From positions 18,166,001 to 18,230,000 of the forward strand of contig CM121341.1 of NCBI GenBank assembly GCA_051530055.1: a stretch of 64,000 nt of DNA. The letters run 5' to 3'. Positions 11,561 to 23,159 of this stretch are shown here, piece after piece; position 1 is the stretch's first letter, and each line of letters begins with the position of its first letter. The DNA is from Neoechinorhynchus agilis. Its lineage: Eukaryota; Acanthocephala. A program made the position numbers and the translations under genes. The notes below the pieces were generated by a model. It worked only from the letters and a program-made list of their open reading frames with translations. It did no database searches and was not told where the DNA came from.

Positions 11561-12604
11561 TTTCTTTGATTAGAGTGCCCATTAAAAACAAAACATGTTC
11601 AATCATTCGGTTGGAAAATCAAATAGTATTTCACAAGATTTGGCGTACTTTTTTAAACGAAGAGAAAAATATTCGATCTAAGAACGGTGTAAATGCATCT
11701 AATCACACTAGATAGCACGTAAAAATATTTTGGGCTTTTAAATTTCTACATAAAAATATTGATTTTAAGAGGTAGCTGATGCACGATTATCTTATACGTA
11801 AAAATCACAGTAAATTTTTTTTATAATTAAACTAAATTTTACGATTGATCTCTTATCACTTGGTTTTTCTATAATCACTAAAAGCTTAAGGCCGTTTGCT
11901 AGTAAAAATATCAGTGTTGGAAAATCTTTTTCAACGATCATAGTTTCCTGAAATGTGAAGGCACTATTTGTTATTTTGCAACCATCCAGTATTGCTAAAT
12001 AACTTAAAAATAGATATTTTTCTGAACCACTTACAGTAGGCAGAATGCCAGAAAAATATAACGATTCTGGGATCAATTACGATTCGGGTTGCGCAATCGA
12101 CGGCGCGTGCTTTTTGCTTAAAATAGGAACTTATCAACATAGATGAAAAATGAGCACAGATGACTTTCTTCATACATCGTATTTTGTGTTAGTACAGATA
12201 TGTCAACAACAAGATCTATGTGTATTATTGACAAAAATTCAAAGAGGTTTATAGTTTGCTCATTTAAGAGTCTTGCTCTTAGAGAAAGAAAGTTAAAATC
12301 AGTCAACACTTGATGGTAAAGAATTGTAAATATCTGCAACATTGATTAATATTAATTGAATAGCGAGACGCCGTTTGCGACAACATTGAATAGGTAAAGA
12401 CGAACTGATTAATGTACCGTTGTTCGATAAGTCAGCTTTCACGCTCTTGAATCACTCAAAAAGCCCTCATTTAGCTTGGTGCAAAGATTTCGATTTCTAC
12501 TGCTCTTGATTATTTTACCGTGCGTGAAATTTTTGCAACTATCTTTTCGGACAATATAACGGTAGTCGCTTACGCGAAATCAATCCGAAATTTAAGATTA
12601 CACA
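11561..12604. other. Intergenic, AT-rich
   Basis: Several short minus-strand open frames (about 11792-12342) could be small exons of an unrecognised gene, but no family motif is visible, so I do not call one. It also holds the upstream region of the p53-like gene. Confidence 0.35.
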
Positions 12605-14285
12605 ATGACTCACAAATCAACCCGCCATACTAGCAGTGGTCGAAAATGCGAATATTGTAGGCGCATGGAGGCTAATGCAAAAAGAGCTTCTTACCAAACT
12701 TTACCTTCCTCAGCCGGCACGACGAGTATGTTCATTTTGTTTCGACTAACCTTACATTCAATTAAGATCCTTATGTGGCAGAAATTACGACAGGTGATAT
12801 GGGAAAGTTTTCAGCTAAAACGGATCTGGAAGGTATTTTTAAAACATGTTGATAAATTATCTATCATACGCTAACCGTCCGAAGACTCCATCTTTTATCG
12901 CAAATATTTTGACGATCCTACCACAATTAACGATGGTAATGTGACCGACTCGTATCTCATGGAAGTACAAGGAGGTATTAAAAATCATTCCCGGGAACAG
13001 GCGGAATGTATTTTTAGAGAACAAGTTTTTAATTTCATCCCGATTCCCGATTCTAGCGTATTAGTATTCGGCTGTGCTTTCAAAGTTAATTGGCGCCACC
13101 ACCCTACAATGGACGTTTGTTCCACACAGTCCTATATTGTTCAATTTAAAGGCTACCTGAAAATTTTAATTTTAGCTACCATACACCCACCTCCCTCAAT
13201 TTCGAATTCGTACAAAACGGACAATTCAAAAAGGATAGGCGAAATACTTGCTTCCGAGCTGGAATCTTCAGTTGCTGATTTTTCGAAGCTGAATCAACGC
13301 GAGAACAAAAGGAAGTCTCATTTGCAACAGAAGGAAAAAAATCAACAAAATATTGCTCAAGATTTGGTAAAAATGGCTGTCGTAGAACCTAACCACGAAT
13401 CGAATGATCATAAAATTTATTCAACTACAGTTACTTTCATCTGCAATGCGGATTGTAAACGAAATATGATGAATAGAATTATCAAGGCAAATTTTAGAAA
13501 AGAGGAGGATGTCTTGATTGCAGATCCACATATACGCTCTGAGAAATGTAAGGAATTAAGGGTGGTATCTCCGAGAAAAATGAGAGATGCGCTTCATACT
13601 AAGGTAAATATAACTTTTAGACAAAGTTCATAATTTCATCTGAACGATCTTAGAAAAACGAAGGTGAACAGATTCGCTGTAATTTAAAGTATACTGGAAT
13701 ATTGAAACCTAATGACGCTCCGAAAGGTAGGCTAGGTACTTTTAAGTTTATGGATAAGTGTAGAAACTCATAAAATACATGCAGTACTTTTTCCTTCGTT
13801 CAATTTTAATCCTTTCGATAACATAGTTACGTATCGAAGATGAAAATTAAACGTCTCTTTAAGTTGTGAACCGGACAAAGGATGCAAAAAACAAATGCGA
13901 ACAATACGATGAACGCGAAAATCACCATAATGACTTACTTAGGCGATACAGGGAATTTGCTGACCGCTGTCGAAATATTCAACTAAGGCGAAGATTTTGG
14001 CAGACGCAAAATGAGGGTGAGTGGTATTTACAATCGAGGATGTCGATTTATCAACAATTTATTTTAGAAATTCGAAATGAATTGGAGCAAATGTACGCGA
14101 ATAAAGCGAAAACGACAACAAATGAGAAGCCCGAAGTAAACATAGGAGCACCCCCCCGGGCAACTAAGGATAGAAACTCATTTTCCGAATGCAACTTCAA
14201 TGCATCCACCTCAACGCGTTTCGGAAAAGGTCGGATAAAACGACTGACTCAAATGTGGGAGAGGATTACAAAGGAAGAGTTATGA
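12605..14285 (+). CDS. Probable divergent p53-family transcription factor
   Basis: Five exons join in frame with GT-AG introns: 12605-12725, 12767-12832, 12885-13603, 13654-13726 and 13864-14285, giving 466 residues. Family marks: a FGCAFKV strand near residue 125, an IHPPP turn at 163-167 where p53 has STPPP, then TTVTFICNADC (cysteines 249 and 253, like the CNSSC zinc pair), MMNR at 257-260 (like GGMNRR) and LRVVSPRKMRD at 287-297 (like VRVCACPGRD). Spacing between these marks is close to p53. Odd: the RCPxH zinc pair expected after the PPP turn is not seen; that place reads GEILASELESS. The C-terminal 140 residues are charged and probably helical, and I recognise no classical tetramer or SAM domain. 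The gene structure is convincing; the family call rests on motif order and spacing only. Confidence 0.55.
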
Positions 14286-14370
14286 GACGTTAGAAAATAG
14301 AAAAAATACCGAGAACAGTTCCAAGGGATTTTAGCTCGATTAGATTAAAACGTTCTCGCTTTATACTTTA

Positions 14371-14630
14371 GCGGAGACGGGAGGAGCAGCGAGTGCCGCC
14401 GAAAGGAGGAAAGCGGAGAAATACAATGAGCTGAAACAAAATTACATTTTCCTTCCTTTCGGCGTGGAGACACAAGGGGCGCTGGGATCTTCGGCACGAA
14501 GCTTTTGTGCCGAACTCGGAAGACGACTTGCAGCAGAAACAGGGGAGCGACGCGAGAGGATTTTCCTGATACAAAGAATAAGCCTCGCAATAAAACGAGG
14601 AAATGCGGTCAGCGTCCGGGGGACGATTTA
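14371..14630 (+). mobile_element. REL retroelement, 3' coding end, copy 1
   Basis: An open frame of about 85 codons covers the C-terminal end of the element: GGAASAAERRKAEKY, LPFGVETQGALGSS, ISLAIKRGNA, then stop. It corresponds residue for residue to the end of the longer copy at 15.1-16.0 kb but is well diverged. Only the 3' end is present, as expected of 5'-truncated retrotransposition. Confidence 0.85.
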
Positions 14631-15059
14631 ATCATTTTAAAATTTTAAATAAACACAATTAAAAATGAAAAAAAATTAAGTATTTGAAACAAACTGATTT
14701 AAACACCAGGTGGACCAAGGAATTTTCAATCATTTGGGAATTATTATAGCTTACACGCATTAGACTGAAGAAGGCCTACACGAAGTCCGAAAATTATCAA
14801 ATAAATCAACCAATTATTACAATTTGCTATAAAGAGTAAATGATGAATATCTTTACAAAAAATCATTTCGGAGTCAAACATTCACACGGATTTTTTTAGT
14901 TGTGCTTCACTATAATTTAGACGCGTGTATTGAAAACATTACCCTGTAAATAAAACTAAATGTTTTTAAACCCGTCTATGCACTTCTCATTTTGCTCGGT
15001 ATCTTATCACATGGTCATTGAATCAATTTTAAACGCCTACACTTTTAGTGCTTATACTA
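14631..15059. other. Intergenic between two REL fragments
   Basis: AT-rich; no feature recognised. Confidence 0.4.
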
Positions 15060-15983
15060 AACCCCAATCCATATTCTTCAGGAGAAGAATGTTAGATGGA
15101 ATTCCCGTCCGGAAGTGGTGGCGGTTGAGGAATGGTGCCAGCAGACAGGCGCTAACCAAGTTCCCGTGAATGGCCTCAGACAGTCGATCTGGGACGGACC
15201 TCTTGTCGCGAGAGCTCACAGCTCTCTTCTTTCAGGTTCTCGCGATGGGGTCGTCCGAGCTAGACTGTTGGCAGTTTCAACACGAGAATCTGGGGCGTGG
15301 TTGGAGGCTGTTCCTCTGGCATCTGTGGGAACTCTTCTTACTGACGAGGTGACGAGGATCGCAGTATCCTTAAGACTCGGTCTCCCGATATGCACGCCCC
15401 ATCGCTGTCGATGTGGGTCTTTGGTTGATGCTTTCGGGCGACACGGTCTCGTCTGCAGAAGGTCAGCAGGAAGGTTTTCACGCCATTCTGAAATCAATAA
15501 CGTAATTTCTCGGGCGTTGAGAACGGCGAACTTCCCGAACATCCTGGAACCCGCCCACCTCTGCAGACTAGACGGCCGTAGGCCCGATGGAATTTCGGTC
15601 TTCCCGTGGCGGGAGGGCAAATGCCTTCTCTGGGACGCCACGTGTGTGGACACCCTCGCAGCCAGCAACATCCCCTACTCCCTCGAAATCGCCGGTGGTG
15701 CCGCCAGTGCAGCGGAAGGGAGGAAGGTACGAAAATATATGCAGCTATCGAGGGCTCACTATTTTGTCCCCTTTGGGGTAGAGACGTATGGAGCGCTCGG
15801 CAGCTCGGCACTCTCTCTGCTCAAGGATCTCTCGAAGAAATTGAGAGAGGCAACCGGAGACTCAAGAGCAGGCTTATTTCTTCGACAAAATATCTCGCTG
15901 GCAGTACAACGGGGCAATGCTGCCAGCGTGATGGCGACGGTCGAGGAAGGACAAAAGCTGGAATTTGGTGGGAGGTGGTGAAT
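15060..15983 (+). mobile_element. REL retroelement, C-terminal region with PD-(D/E)xK-like nuclease, copy 2
   Basis: Open frame of about 300 codons ending at 15981. The core reads CRCGSLVDAFGRHGLVCRRS (a Cys/His cluster), SRHSEINNVISRAL, RRPDGISVFPW, GKCLLWDATCVDT, then YFVPFGVETYGALG and ISLAVQRGNAA. The RPDG...WDAT arrangement looks like the restriction-type nuclease at the C-terminus of R2-superfamily non-LTR retrotransposons. The upstream part with a YLDD reverse transcriptase is kept in the minus-strand copy at 28.5-29.4 kb. It is the longest intact frame of the family in this window but is 5' truncated. Confidence 0.85.
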
Positions 15984-16090
15984 GTAAAGAAAAGTAACCA
16001 AATAGAAAACAATACTGCCTAAAAAAATCGAGTGTATAAATTCCTTAAAAAAAATTGTTTTCTTTAAAGTTTGAAAATAATTCATCTGAC

Positions 16091-16826
16091 GCAAATAATA
16101 ATTTTGAGGTTTTAGTTTCAATTTTTACCAAATTTGAACGATTGGAATAAGATATTTTTCCTAGAACATTTTTATGATAGAATAAATATAAATGAATTAT
16201 TCGAAATTAATATACTTAAAAAGATCTTCATTCCAAAAAATAAACCTAAAATTACTAATGCCACTTAAATCCGAATTAATGCAATACAAAATCCTCTAAT
16301 TTCAGTCTCAGAGCGAGTGATCGACCATTCCGAAAATTTTTCATGGATTTGTCTCTGGCAGAGATGTACATATCTTACTAGAAGAACTTAACAATATGAA
16401 TGAGGATTTTATAAATGTAAACAAATTTTTATTTCTGTTTGACGTTCATAAGGTTTTTCACTATGTTAATCAGAACGCCATGTATGAGGCTTTGAACTGT
16501 TTTAAGATTGCAATTAATTGAATCTATAAAATCAATAACTTAATTGTAACTAAATCATTTTATTACGAAGTTGACCCTGATCGTACTTGCTTCTATGCTA
16601 AGTTCGGCGTGCCATAGGGCTCTCCATTATATTCTACGCTCTTTTTATGCGTAATGATTTACATATTTAAGGTCAAATTACCTAAATCGAAGAATATTTC
16701 AACTCTTGTATATGCGGACGATATATTTTTGCTCTGTAAACATAATAGTCGTAGCATTTTTCACAAATCACTGAAACTTCAATTGGAACTTAAAATTATG
16801 GGCAATTAATTATTTTACCTTTCATT
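16091..16826 (+). mobile_element. LINE X reverse transcriptase relic, copy 1
   Basis: Decayed LINE with stops but readable blocks: HGFVSGRDVH, KFLFLFDVHKVFHYVN, YAKFGVP and VYADDIFLL (the catalytic YADD). It is repeated almost exactly at 17580-18322. The FVSGRDVH...FD pattern matches LINE X at 47.3-48.9 kb. Confidence 0.85.
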
Positions 16827-16827
16827 G

Positions 16828-17579
16828 GCGAAAAATTACAAAGGAAAGTGGAACCCGATAGAACAATAATTGAAACCAGAGATGGCGAATCTTTTCACAA
16901 GGAAGAGCAAAATACAAACAGGAAAGCAAGACGGGGATTCCTTATTCATTACCTAATTAAATATTCTAAATTTAAGAATTGAATGTGTGAACAGCGTTTT
17001 TTGAGTTCGAAATAAATCGTAATTAGAAGTTTCCTTGAATATTTGTTGGTGGTATTTATCTTAAGAATATTTTAAAATGAGACGAATGTCGCTGAGTACA
17101 CGAGTTTACCTGTTTCTCTTCTAACATTTCAAGTCTTAGATATGTGAAATAATAGACCCTCCTCGACGAAGATAATTCATTTCTAGTCCCAGAAACAATA
17201 AGCTTCTCCAAGCCTTGGTTTTGAAGAGTTTTTGCGACATACACCAGAATTTGCATATCACCGAATATTTTCCATTATTTCATTACTGAGCCATACTGCT
17301 CAGGAAGCGCAGTCTGCCGTCCTCGAAAGCCGAAGCCATTCAAGAGACTCGATCACCTCCGGGAACAGGCCGAAACCGTCCCTGCGTCACCGTAGACAGA
17401 CCCGCCACTCCTCATCCTCGCAGATTGTGGCTTGCTTTCTGTTGGTGCAGAAAGTTGAGATTCAAACTATAGAAATGATCGCTATGAGTATGATCTCGAA
17501 CCTATGTGGGGAAAGATCTCGTCTTGTCCTAGAACGTCTCTAGGAAAAGAAACTTCTTCTAGGCCCAACGCTCTTTTAT
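16828..17579 (+). repeat. Module B, copy 1: 3' end of an unknown gene plus decayed ARP2 3' region
   Basis: About 750 bp, nearly identical to 23009-23756. It starts inside the reading frame that is complete at 22605-23159, continues through that frame's stop, and then carries a decayed ARP2 exon 6-7 region (from about 17050) and the ARP2 3'-flank block. It lies between two copies of the LINE X relic. Confidence 0.9.
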
Positions 17580-18322
17580 TGACGCAAATAATAATTTTGA
17601 GGTTTCACTTTCAATTTTTACCAAATTTGAACGATTGGAATAAGATATTTTCCTAGAACATTTTTATGATAGAATAAATATAAATGAATTATTCGAAATT
17701 AATATACTTAAAAAGATCTTCATTCCAAAAAATAAACCTAAAATTACTAACGCCACTTAAATCCGAATTAATGCAATACAAAATCCTCTAATTTCAGTCT
17801 CAGAGCGAGTGATCGACCATTCCGAAAATTTTTCATGGATTTGTCTCTGGCAGAGATGTACATATCTTACTAGAAGAACTTAACAATATGAATGAGGATT
17901 TTATAAATGTAAACAAATTTTTATTTCTGTTTGACGTTCATAAGGTTTTTCACTATGTTAATCAGAACGCCATGTATGAGGCTTTGAACTGTTTTAAGAT
18001 TGCAATTAATTGAATCTATAAAATCAATAACTTAATTGTAACTAAATCATTTTATTACGAAGTTGACCCTGATCGTACTTGCTTCTATGCTAAGTTCGGC
18101 GTGCCATAGGGCTCTCCATTACATTCTACGCTCTTTTTATGCGTAATGATTTACATATTTAAGGTCAAATTACCTAAATCGAAGAATATTTCAACTCTTG
18201 TATATGCGGACGATATATTTTTGCTCTGTAAACATAATAGTCGTAGCATTTTTCACAAATCACTGAAACTTCAATTGGAACTTAAAATTATGGGCAATTA
18301 ATTATTTTACCTTTCATTGGCG
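17580..18322 (+). mobile_element. LINE X reverse transcriptase relic, copy 2
   Basis: Near-identical to 16091-16826, including its inactivating stops, so it was duplicated after the element had died. It ends at the same base (TTTCATTGGCG) as copy 1. Confidence 0.9.
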
Positions 18323-19059
18323 GTACAAATTAGCTCTTGGTTCGCGAGCGCCCCCCCGAACCTAGAATGTTTCTTTTTAATATATTTAGTAATAAATTAC
18401 AAAGATTTTCCGCCAATTTAATTTTACCTCCATGATACTCGTTTCAGCAGTTTACATAATTTTCTTAACTAATGTTTGTTTTTACTGCTCAAATACGCCT
18501 TTCACCAAGTACTTATTGGGCAAGAACAACTCGTATCTTATTTCATATTCGCATAATACCTCTTTTAGAGAATCTTCAATTCATAGAAGAACAATAGAAT
18601 TACGGAATTAGCTTTATAGTAATAAGATACGTGAACTTTTTGGAAAAATGATCGAAAAAGATAGAAGGAAATGTCGCGGTCCATGAAAAACGCAATCCAG
18701 ATGGGAGCTTCAGGAATGTACAGCGAAATTTCTGGCGTTGTTCAGGCGGCCGTCGCCTTGAGTAAAAAACTTAGCCCGAGATTGCCCACCAGTTAAGTAT
18801 TGTCCTGCATGCTTTAATGCTTTTAATCAAAACATTGAAAAAGTACAAAAACTAAGCTCACAGCAAATCAAGTCTCATGTATCTACGAGCCTCCCAGATC
18901 CATCCCATTACCATTCGGAACCGTCACAAGGACACTTGCAGCGTTGCCGCACGCAAGGCGCAGGGCGCGTTTGGCCTTAAGCTTGGCTAGCTTAAAGAGT
19001 TTTTTCATCTAACTGAGGTCAGCAGTGATCGCTAAATTATTAGTAATTATATGTCCTTA
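18323..19059. other. Unassigned sequence
   Basis: No gene seen. 18660-18790 and 18890-18990 are GC-richer and may be old coding or element sequence, but no frame is sustained. Confidence 0.35.
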
Positions 19060-19425
19060 AATCTCCAATTTGTTGTGAACTGGGTAGAAATCAAGCTTAA
19101 ATTTTTTTTAAGTACTCCTTGATGCGTCGTTTCCCTAAAATGGATTTCAATTTATGTAAAATATTTGTATTCTTATTATTTAAAATCCCACCCGTGAAAG
19201 GTGATTTACTAAAAAATTCAATAAGGTTTCTAATTTAGCTCGTGCCTTAGTATAATTCATCTCCTTTATTACTACTGTCAAATCGTCGGCATACTTGGTA
19301 ATTGAACGGCAGATTGAACAATTTCGGACTATGTACTGCGGAACTAGGCAAAATAATATAGGCGATAAGGGAGAATCTTGAGGAACTCCTTTGAGTCGCC
19401 AGTAAACGGTTCGTGTTGGATTAAT
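19060..19425 (-). mobile_element. LINE reverse transcriptase fragment
   Basis: Minus strand reads RLKGVPQDSPLSPILF, then ITKYADDLTVVIKE, the two conserved RT blocks with the catalytic YADD. 5' and 3' parts are missing. Confidence 0.82.
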
Positions 19426-19535
19426 CCGCTATGAACATTTTAATTTCATTCGATATCTGCAAAGCTTTCGATAATATCGACATAGGCTTTATTCTGAATA
19501 TCATGCCATTTTTTAATTTCTCGATTTAGTGTATG
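19425..19535 (+). mobile_element. LINE X RT fragment, head to head with the previous one
   Basis: Reads MNILISFDICKAFDNIDIGF, matching the MNILISFDIKKAFDRVNLEF block of LINE X at 48.73 kb. Only about 110 bp remain. Confidence 0.75.
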
Positions 19536-19882
19536 TTACAACATGATATTAAATTCAAACACAAGTTATTAATTTCAATCTTATAATTAATTAAAAAATC
19601 TCATTTTCAAACTTGAATGGCAATTAGAGCTTCCATCGCTCTAGTCACATGAATCGCGAGTCAATTAGTTCAGTGCCGCTGTAAAAAATCATCACCCTAT
19701 TGATTAGATTTATAAATGAGATTATCAAAAATCACAGTGCAGTTTCCCACAATCCCGTGGTCATTGAAACACAATGCTAAATCACTTATGAATTGCTAGG
19801 TCACGTGGTATGAAATTCGGCCGTAGCCGCTATCACGTTATCACCGGTCTAACCCTAAGAAAACTGGTTTGATTCCCCTTAA
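19536..19882. other. Upstream region of the 19.9-kb reading frame
   Basis: AT-rich, no feature recognised. Confidence 0.35.
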
Positions 19883-20392
19883 GTGTCTTCAGCTGCCTAC
19901 TTGCAATTGTTCAATACCTGCATCTTCTTTATTTTAGGAATGAAAATCACAACTGACCCAAGACATTTTATAGCCCTGCGATATCTTCGCGAATCATTAC
20001 CGCTTGTAAGGCGCATGTTGAGCGAGGTTGTCAGACTGTTTGATGTTATAGTGGATATAGTTCACCAAGGAGATGATGGTTTACCTGATGGTTCTAAACT
20101 ATTCAAAGTTTTTCTGAGGGATGCATCCTACTCTCCTATACTGATACCAGCCGCAGAATACTTGAACGCAGCAGTAAGACCTCGATTTGCATTGGTAGCT
20201 ATCGTTCCTCCTTTGGCAGAAAAAAAGCTCAATAATTGTATAATCGATGCATTACAGAAAGAAAATGGCGTTCATTTAGATAGATCTTTTGTTGAGCAGA
20301 ATTGGTGGATGCTTCGCTTATTAGTGCTCTTCGAATTAGTCCAATTTGAGATACTTTGCAATCGGCATTTCTTTTATTATTTAATAGTCTAG
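19883..20392 (+). CDS. Unrecognised protein or 5' exon of the NYN nuclease gene
   Basis: Open frame of 169 codons. It has two hydrophobic stretches, one at the start (residues 5-20) and one at the end (about 145-168). The middle (about residues 25-140) is a plausible folded domain with HFIALRYLRES, DGSKLFKVFLRD and PILIPAAEYLN. The first ATG may lie in intron, because a splice acceptor TTTTAG precedes GAATGAAAATC near 19938. It is on the same strand just upstream of the NYN nuclease exon, so both may form one gene. No family recognised. Confidence 0.45.
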   Translation: MSSAAYLQLFNTCIFFILGMKITTDPRHFIALRYLRESLPLVRRMLSEVVRLFDVIVDIVHQGDDGLPDGSKLFKVFLRDASYSPILIPAAEYLNAAVRPRFALVAIVPPLAEKKLNNCIIDALQKENGVHLDRSFVEQNWWMLRLLVLFELVQFEILCNRHFFYYLIV

Positions 20393-20459
20393 CAATTTGA
20401 TTTTCCTATACGCTAAGATACCGTGCAACTTAAGTTTTTCACTGAAATCCTAAAGCCTT

Positions 20460-21260
20460 ATTGTAAGCTCAACAAGAGATCAGATAATACTTCAAGAAGG
20501 TAGGATTACTTTTCTGGGAAGGAAAGGATCATGTATGGAAGTTTACAATCGATGTCAAAAGATACTTGCAATAAACAAAGGTGCACCATTGTTACTTAGT
20601 TCGAAATGCAATTACGACCTAGAAAACAAAGAGGATCTGAGTTCATTGATTGATGTTATACAAAAGGAATCATCAGTAACACAAACAAAATTTCTGCCGA
20701 TCTTCCAAATTGACAATGGTGAGCAACTGGCTGTTCTCGTAACAAGCAAGACTATACTAAAAATGAGACAGTTATTAGATGGACGGCATCTTCGGTCGAT
20801 TGTTATCGATGGTTTTAATGTTGCAATGGAACCGGGTTTTCCGAGAAAATTCGAACTCAATAGGCTATGCTCTGCAATCCGGTATTTTATATACCTCGGA
20901 TTTAAAGATGTAAAAGCCGTCATCAACGACACACTTCGTGACCATTTTGGAGATGACTATCCAGTAATCAAGTTGCTAGAAAAGAGTAATTTCTTAATCA
21001 ACGTCCCTGAAAGCTACCAAGCCTTTAACTACAGCGGGCGTAAATTCTGCGCTGACTATGCTCATCAAAGTTCATCAATACTTGTCACAAATGACAAATA
21101 CATCCAGCAGACTCGATTCATCAGCAAACCATTCAGTGAATATCTCAGGAACAATATACTCATCTATGCAATGCCCGATCAATTAAGTTTTATTCCATTG
21201 GGGAGAAGGCAAGCAATGGATTATGTCCCCTTGCATGAAATGCTGTGTGAATCCAAATAA
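20460..21260 (+). CDS. NYN/PIN-fold ribonuclease related to Regnase (Zc3h12a) and N4BP1/KHNYN
   Basis: Probably a cytoplasmic RNA-degrading enzyme. Numbered from the ATG at 20535, the NYN domain covers about residues 85-235: RSIVIDGFNVAM (catalytic Asp 92), CADYAHQSSSILVTNDKY (Asp 174 and Asp 187), a matching LINVPES strand and the closing FIPLGRR, which parallels the PLGR end of Regnase. These are the acidic positions that bind the metal. The frame stays open upstream of that ATG to about 20458, so the first part may be an internal exon and the true start further upstream. No CCCH zinc finger follows the domain, unlike vertebrate Regnases; 21261 onward is AT-rich 3' flank. Confidence 0.78.
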   Translation: MVSSTRDQIILQEGRITFLGRKGSCMEVYNRCQKILAINKGAPLLLSSKCNYDLENKEDLSSLIDVIQKESSVTQTKFLPIFQIDNGEQLAVLVTSKTILKMRQLLDGRHLRSIVIDGFNVAMEPGFPRKFELNRLCSAIRYFIYLGFKDVKAVINDTLRDHFGDDYPVIKLLEKSNFLINVPESYQAFNYSGRKFCADYAHQSSSILVTNDKYIQQTRFISKPFSEYLRNNILIYAMPDQLSFIPLGRRQAMDYVPLHEMLCESK

Positions 21261-22139
21261 ATTGCAAATTTTTATATCATCTACATTATTTGGTAGATAA
21301 ATGCGACACATCATTTTGTAAAATGCGCATTTAGCATCTAATTTTGCACTTGAATCTTAATTTAGGAGAAAATTAACTGATTAAATATTTATATTTTCCA
21401 AAAGACGAAGTTAGATTCACAATTTGTTTTTATTTAGGCGTTGCGAAAACTGATATTTCGTTATAATTGATTTCCTAGTTTGAGGTTCTCTTAACTTTTT
21501 CACTTTTTGATGTATTAGTAATTCCCCATTAATAACATTTTACATATTATGTTGGTTGTAAATTGTATTTCCTATATCATCTCTCTTTATTGTGATAATG
21601 AAATCTCTTTAAAAGTCCAGTTTGTCATTTATTCATAAGCAGATAAAGATTAAGCGTTGCGATGAACTAAGAATCATTACTGAGTTTCCTAGTAAAATTC
21701 CTAAACTCCATAGGTGTTAAAAGAGAATCAAAATTAGTGCTAATAATTGATATTTTACTCCACGATTATTGTTTCAGTCTATGATTATCTCTTTGATCTC
21801 GTTGTCTGCGGTTATTTACTAAAATTTAAGGGTTTCAAAATTCATAGAACGAAATAATGTATTTTACTGGTCTAAACAGCGAAAAACGTTAAAACCCAAT
21901 CATCTTTACCTTTCGTAACCCTCTCTTCTTCGCTTTTTATTCAGAAATTTTGCAGGGCAAGCAAAATTGTATTAATCTTACATTTCCTTTAATGGGCATG
22001 ACACAAAGAACAAATTTCCAAATTTTATTATAAAAATTCGGCGTACAAATCCTTAACTCGTATTTATCTTTTATCGGCAAGAAGCGTTTTTCTCGTCTTT
22101 AGACTCTAAATTTATTAAAATTTACAAGTTTTGGAATAT
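21261..22139. other. Intergenic, very AT-rich
   Basis: No gene or repeat recognised. Confidence 0.4.
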
Positions 22140-22390
22140 AATGTTCTGTGGAGCCGCGGTTTTCTTCACGCTGACAGCATTCCCTCGTTGTACTGCCAGG
22201 GAGATATTTTGTCTAAGGAATGCTGCCGCACGCGGGTCCCTTTTCATAGCTAAAGTGCGGATTCTCCGAGGGCCCGGAACGTTTCGATCCTGAAAGGCAC
22301 AAAATGGAAGCTCTCCCTCAGCTCAGCGTATTTTGCCGCCTTCCGACGCGCTCGCAGTAGCTCGGATTCAGTATTCGAAAAGAAAAATGT
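22140..22390 (-). mobile_element. REL retroelement, 3' end, copy 3
   Basis: Minus strand reads RARRKAAKYAEL, FHFVPFRIETFRALG, then after a frame change FLRQNISLAVQRGNAVSV. Same part of the element as copy 1, more decayed. Confidence 0.82.
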
Positions 22391-22604
22391 GAGTACCAAT
22401 CGACTTTTCGAATCCTATCCTTAGCTAAATCGGTGCTTTTCTGCTTGCAAGTTTCTATACCTTTTGCGACGTGATATTCTTTTTTCGCCTATATAACCGT
22501 AGCGACGCAACTTAATTTTTAAACTGAACTTTCTTTTGTACATGAGCCTTGATCGCATTTTTGCAGTACAATTTTAAAAACAAAAATTTCGAAAGCCGTT
22601 ATCG

Positions 22605-23159
22605 GTGTTGATGCGCCGAGAAAAAGTTGCTTCCAGGGTTGCCAACTGCAGCGTTCAGCGATTGTATGAAGACTTGGAGTGCCTGAATGAAATGGATTAT
22701 TCGAAAAAAAATAAACCTTCAGATTTCGATAATATAAAATTATGTGACAATGTCCGTGAACCTATTAATACAAACTCTAATGGAAATTTATTGCAAAACG
22801 AAATTTGTAAAAGACAAAAATGTGAATTCGCTCTCCGATTGGTTTTAAATGAACTCTTTGGGCTACGGCGTTATATGAACAAAATGGGTTTGCAATATCC
22901 TGAAGGTCTCGTCAGACATGAGGATGCATTTTACGGTGCTAATATAAAAGGTGAAGATGGAAATAAACAAAGTGGTGTAGAAAAGCAATCCAAAATAGAA
23001 CCTATTGAAAAATTACAAAGGAAAGCGGAACCCGATAGAACAATAATTGAAACCAGAGATGGCGAATCTTTTCACAAGGAAGAGCAAAATACAAACAGGA
23101 AAGCAAGACGGGGATTCCTTATTCATTACCTAATTAAATATTCTAAATTTAAGAATTGA
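22605..23159 (+). CDS. Unrecognised charged protein
   Basis: Open frame of 184 codons, very hydrophilic and Lys/Glu/Asn-rich, with possible coiled-coil stretches (about residues 60-100 and 125-170). No family motif. Its last 50 codons are duplicated in module B at 16828-16981. It lies 215 bp downstream of an inverted REL fragment, so it could equally be a gene remnant or element protein. Coding status uncertain. Confidence 0.4.
   Translation: MLMRREKVASRVANCSVQRLYEDLECLNEMDYSKKNKPSDFDNIKLCDNVREPINTNSNGNLLQNEICKRQKCEFALRLVLNELFGLRRYMNKMGLQYPEGLVRHEDAFYGANIKGEDGNKQSGVEKQSKIEPIEKLQRKAEPDRTIIETRDGESFHKEEQNTNRKARRGFLIHYLIKYSKFKN

Noticed and set aside
11792-12342. Minus-strand gene resembling a TFIIH p34 subunit
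   Set aside because: A vague similarity in one hydrophobic stretch only; no zinc finger or other family landmark, and exon joins were not convincing.
15494-15811. Minus-strand open frames opposite REL copy 2
   Set aside because: They are antisense to the well-conserved nuclease frame and have biased composition typical of shadow frames.
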